Source: Corynebacterium tuberculostearicum
Lineage (GTDB): Bacteria; Actinomycetota; Actinomycetes; Mycobacteriales; Mycobacteriaceae
DNA: 64,000 bases
Assembly: GCF_016127015.1 (NCBI RefSeq)
Contig: NZ_CP065972.1
Coordinates: forward strand, 2,294,001-2,358,000
Direction: 5' to 3'
The notes below the pieces were generated by a model. It saw only the letters and a program-made list of their open reading frames with translations, did not search any database and was not told where the DNA came from. A program made the position numbers and the translations under genes. Positions 63,887 to 64,000 of this stretch are shown here, piece after piece (position 1 is the first letter of the stretch; each line of letters starts with the position of its first letter).

Positions 63887-64000
63887 CTAGGCTGCTGCGG
63901 CCTCCCGGACTGTAGAGATGTCTCGGTAGAGCTCGCCGCTTCGCATCATGGCGAAGAGAACGTTTAGGCGTCGGCGTGCGAGTGCGACGACTGCGGCGTT
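63887..64000 (-). CDS. IS110-family transposase, C-terminal fragment at window edge
   Basis: Reading the minus strand from the window end gives 37 residues, NAAVVALARRRLNVLFAMMR and on to a TAG at 63887-63889. The ALARRRxxVLFAMxRxGxxY pattern is the usual C-terminus of IS110-family transposases. The rest of the gene lies beyond the window, so whether it is intact is unknown. Confidence 0.75.
   Translation of the reverse strand, partial: NAAVVALARRRLNVLFAMMRSGELYRDISTVREAAAA

Overview
The window is 64 kb of a high-GC actinobacterial chromosome, almost certainly a Corynebacterium. The arabinogalactan export block (GlfT1, Wzt and Wzm homologues next to a class-V aminotransferase and a quinone-reductase-like gene) has the gene content of the mycobacterial Rv3777-Rv3783 region. 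The right half follows the Corynebacterium glutamicum order aspT - dnaX - ybaB - recR - gatD/murT - dnaQ-like - leuA - lysC - asd. Many genes start with ATG or GTG 6-8 bases after a TAnnnT hexamer, which is the leaderless promoter layout common in corynebacteria.

Layout. 1-7.2 kb: cell-wall polysaccharide genes (two GtrA paralogues, the second frameshifted; GlfT1; the Wzm/Wzt exporter), a GNAT acetyltransferase, a lysine-less class-V aminotransferase and a quinone oxidoreductase. 7.4-15.3 kb: tRNA-Ser(UGA), then an accessory island of visibly different base composition. The island begins with IS481-like terminal repeats abutting the tRNA and holds a GntR/UTRA regulator, a HAD hydrolase, a four-gene ABC importer and an alkaline-phosphatase-superfamily hydrolase; a large inverted repeat lies at its right edge. 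15.4-18.8 kb: molybdenum cofactor genes (moeB-like, moaE, moaB/mog, moeA, moaD). 18.8-27.4 kb: small membrane proteins, aromatic/histidinol-phosphate aminotransferase, tRNA-Ser(GCU), Nudix hydrolase, DUF202 pair, MgtE, a DASS transporter, a COG0523 GTPase behind a candidate Zur operator, and tRNA-Arg(ACG). 27.4-29.1 kb: an intact IS30-family element. 29.1-34 kb: a membrane acyltransferase-like protein with a secreted serine protease, tyrA, tadA with its partner gene, csbD and tRNA-Ser(CGA). 34-41.5 kb: an MMPL transporter, then tgt, yhhQ and gluQ, which together look like a queuosine salvage locus, then an Na+/H+ antiporter. 41.5-55.3 kb: tRNA-Ser(GGA), the 4.5S RNA gene, aspT, dnaX, ybaB, recR, a DUF222/HNH protein, gatD-murT, a DnaQ-fold protein lacking catalytic acids, and two adjacent paralogous membrane proteins of no recognised family, one with a 400-residue Ser/Thr/Pro/Glu stalk. 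55.3-64 kb: leuA with a leader peptide, a PIG-V-like mannosyltransferase, a DMT permease, lysC-asd, a YkvI-family transporter, and the 3' end of an IS110-family transposase cut by the window edge.

The most notable observations are a 12-base word (CGTCGGCAAGCG) present 11 times on both strands, the island's uptake-plus-hydrolysis cassette, a Tgt that has lost its three zinc cysteines inside a queuosine cluster, the degenerate exonuclease, the unrecognised paralogue pair, and the perfect inverted repeat carrying a Zur-like site over the COG0523 gene start. Function calls rest on reading motifs and gene order by eye; no database search was run.
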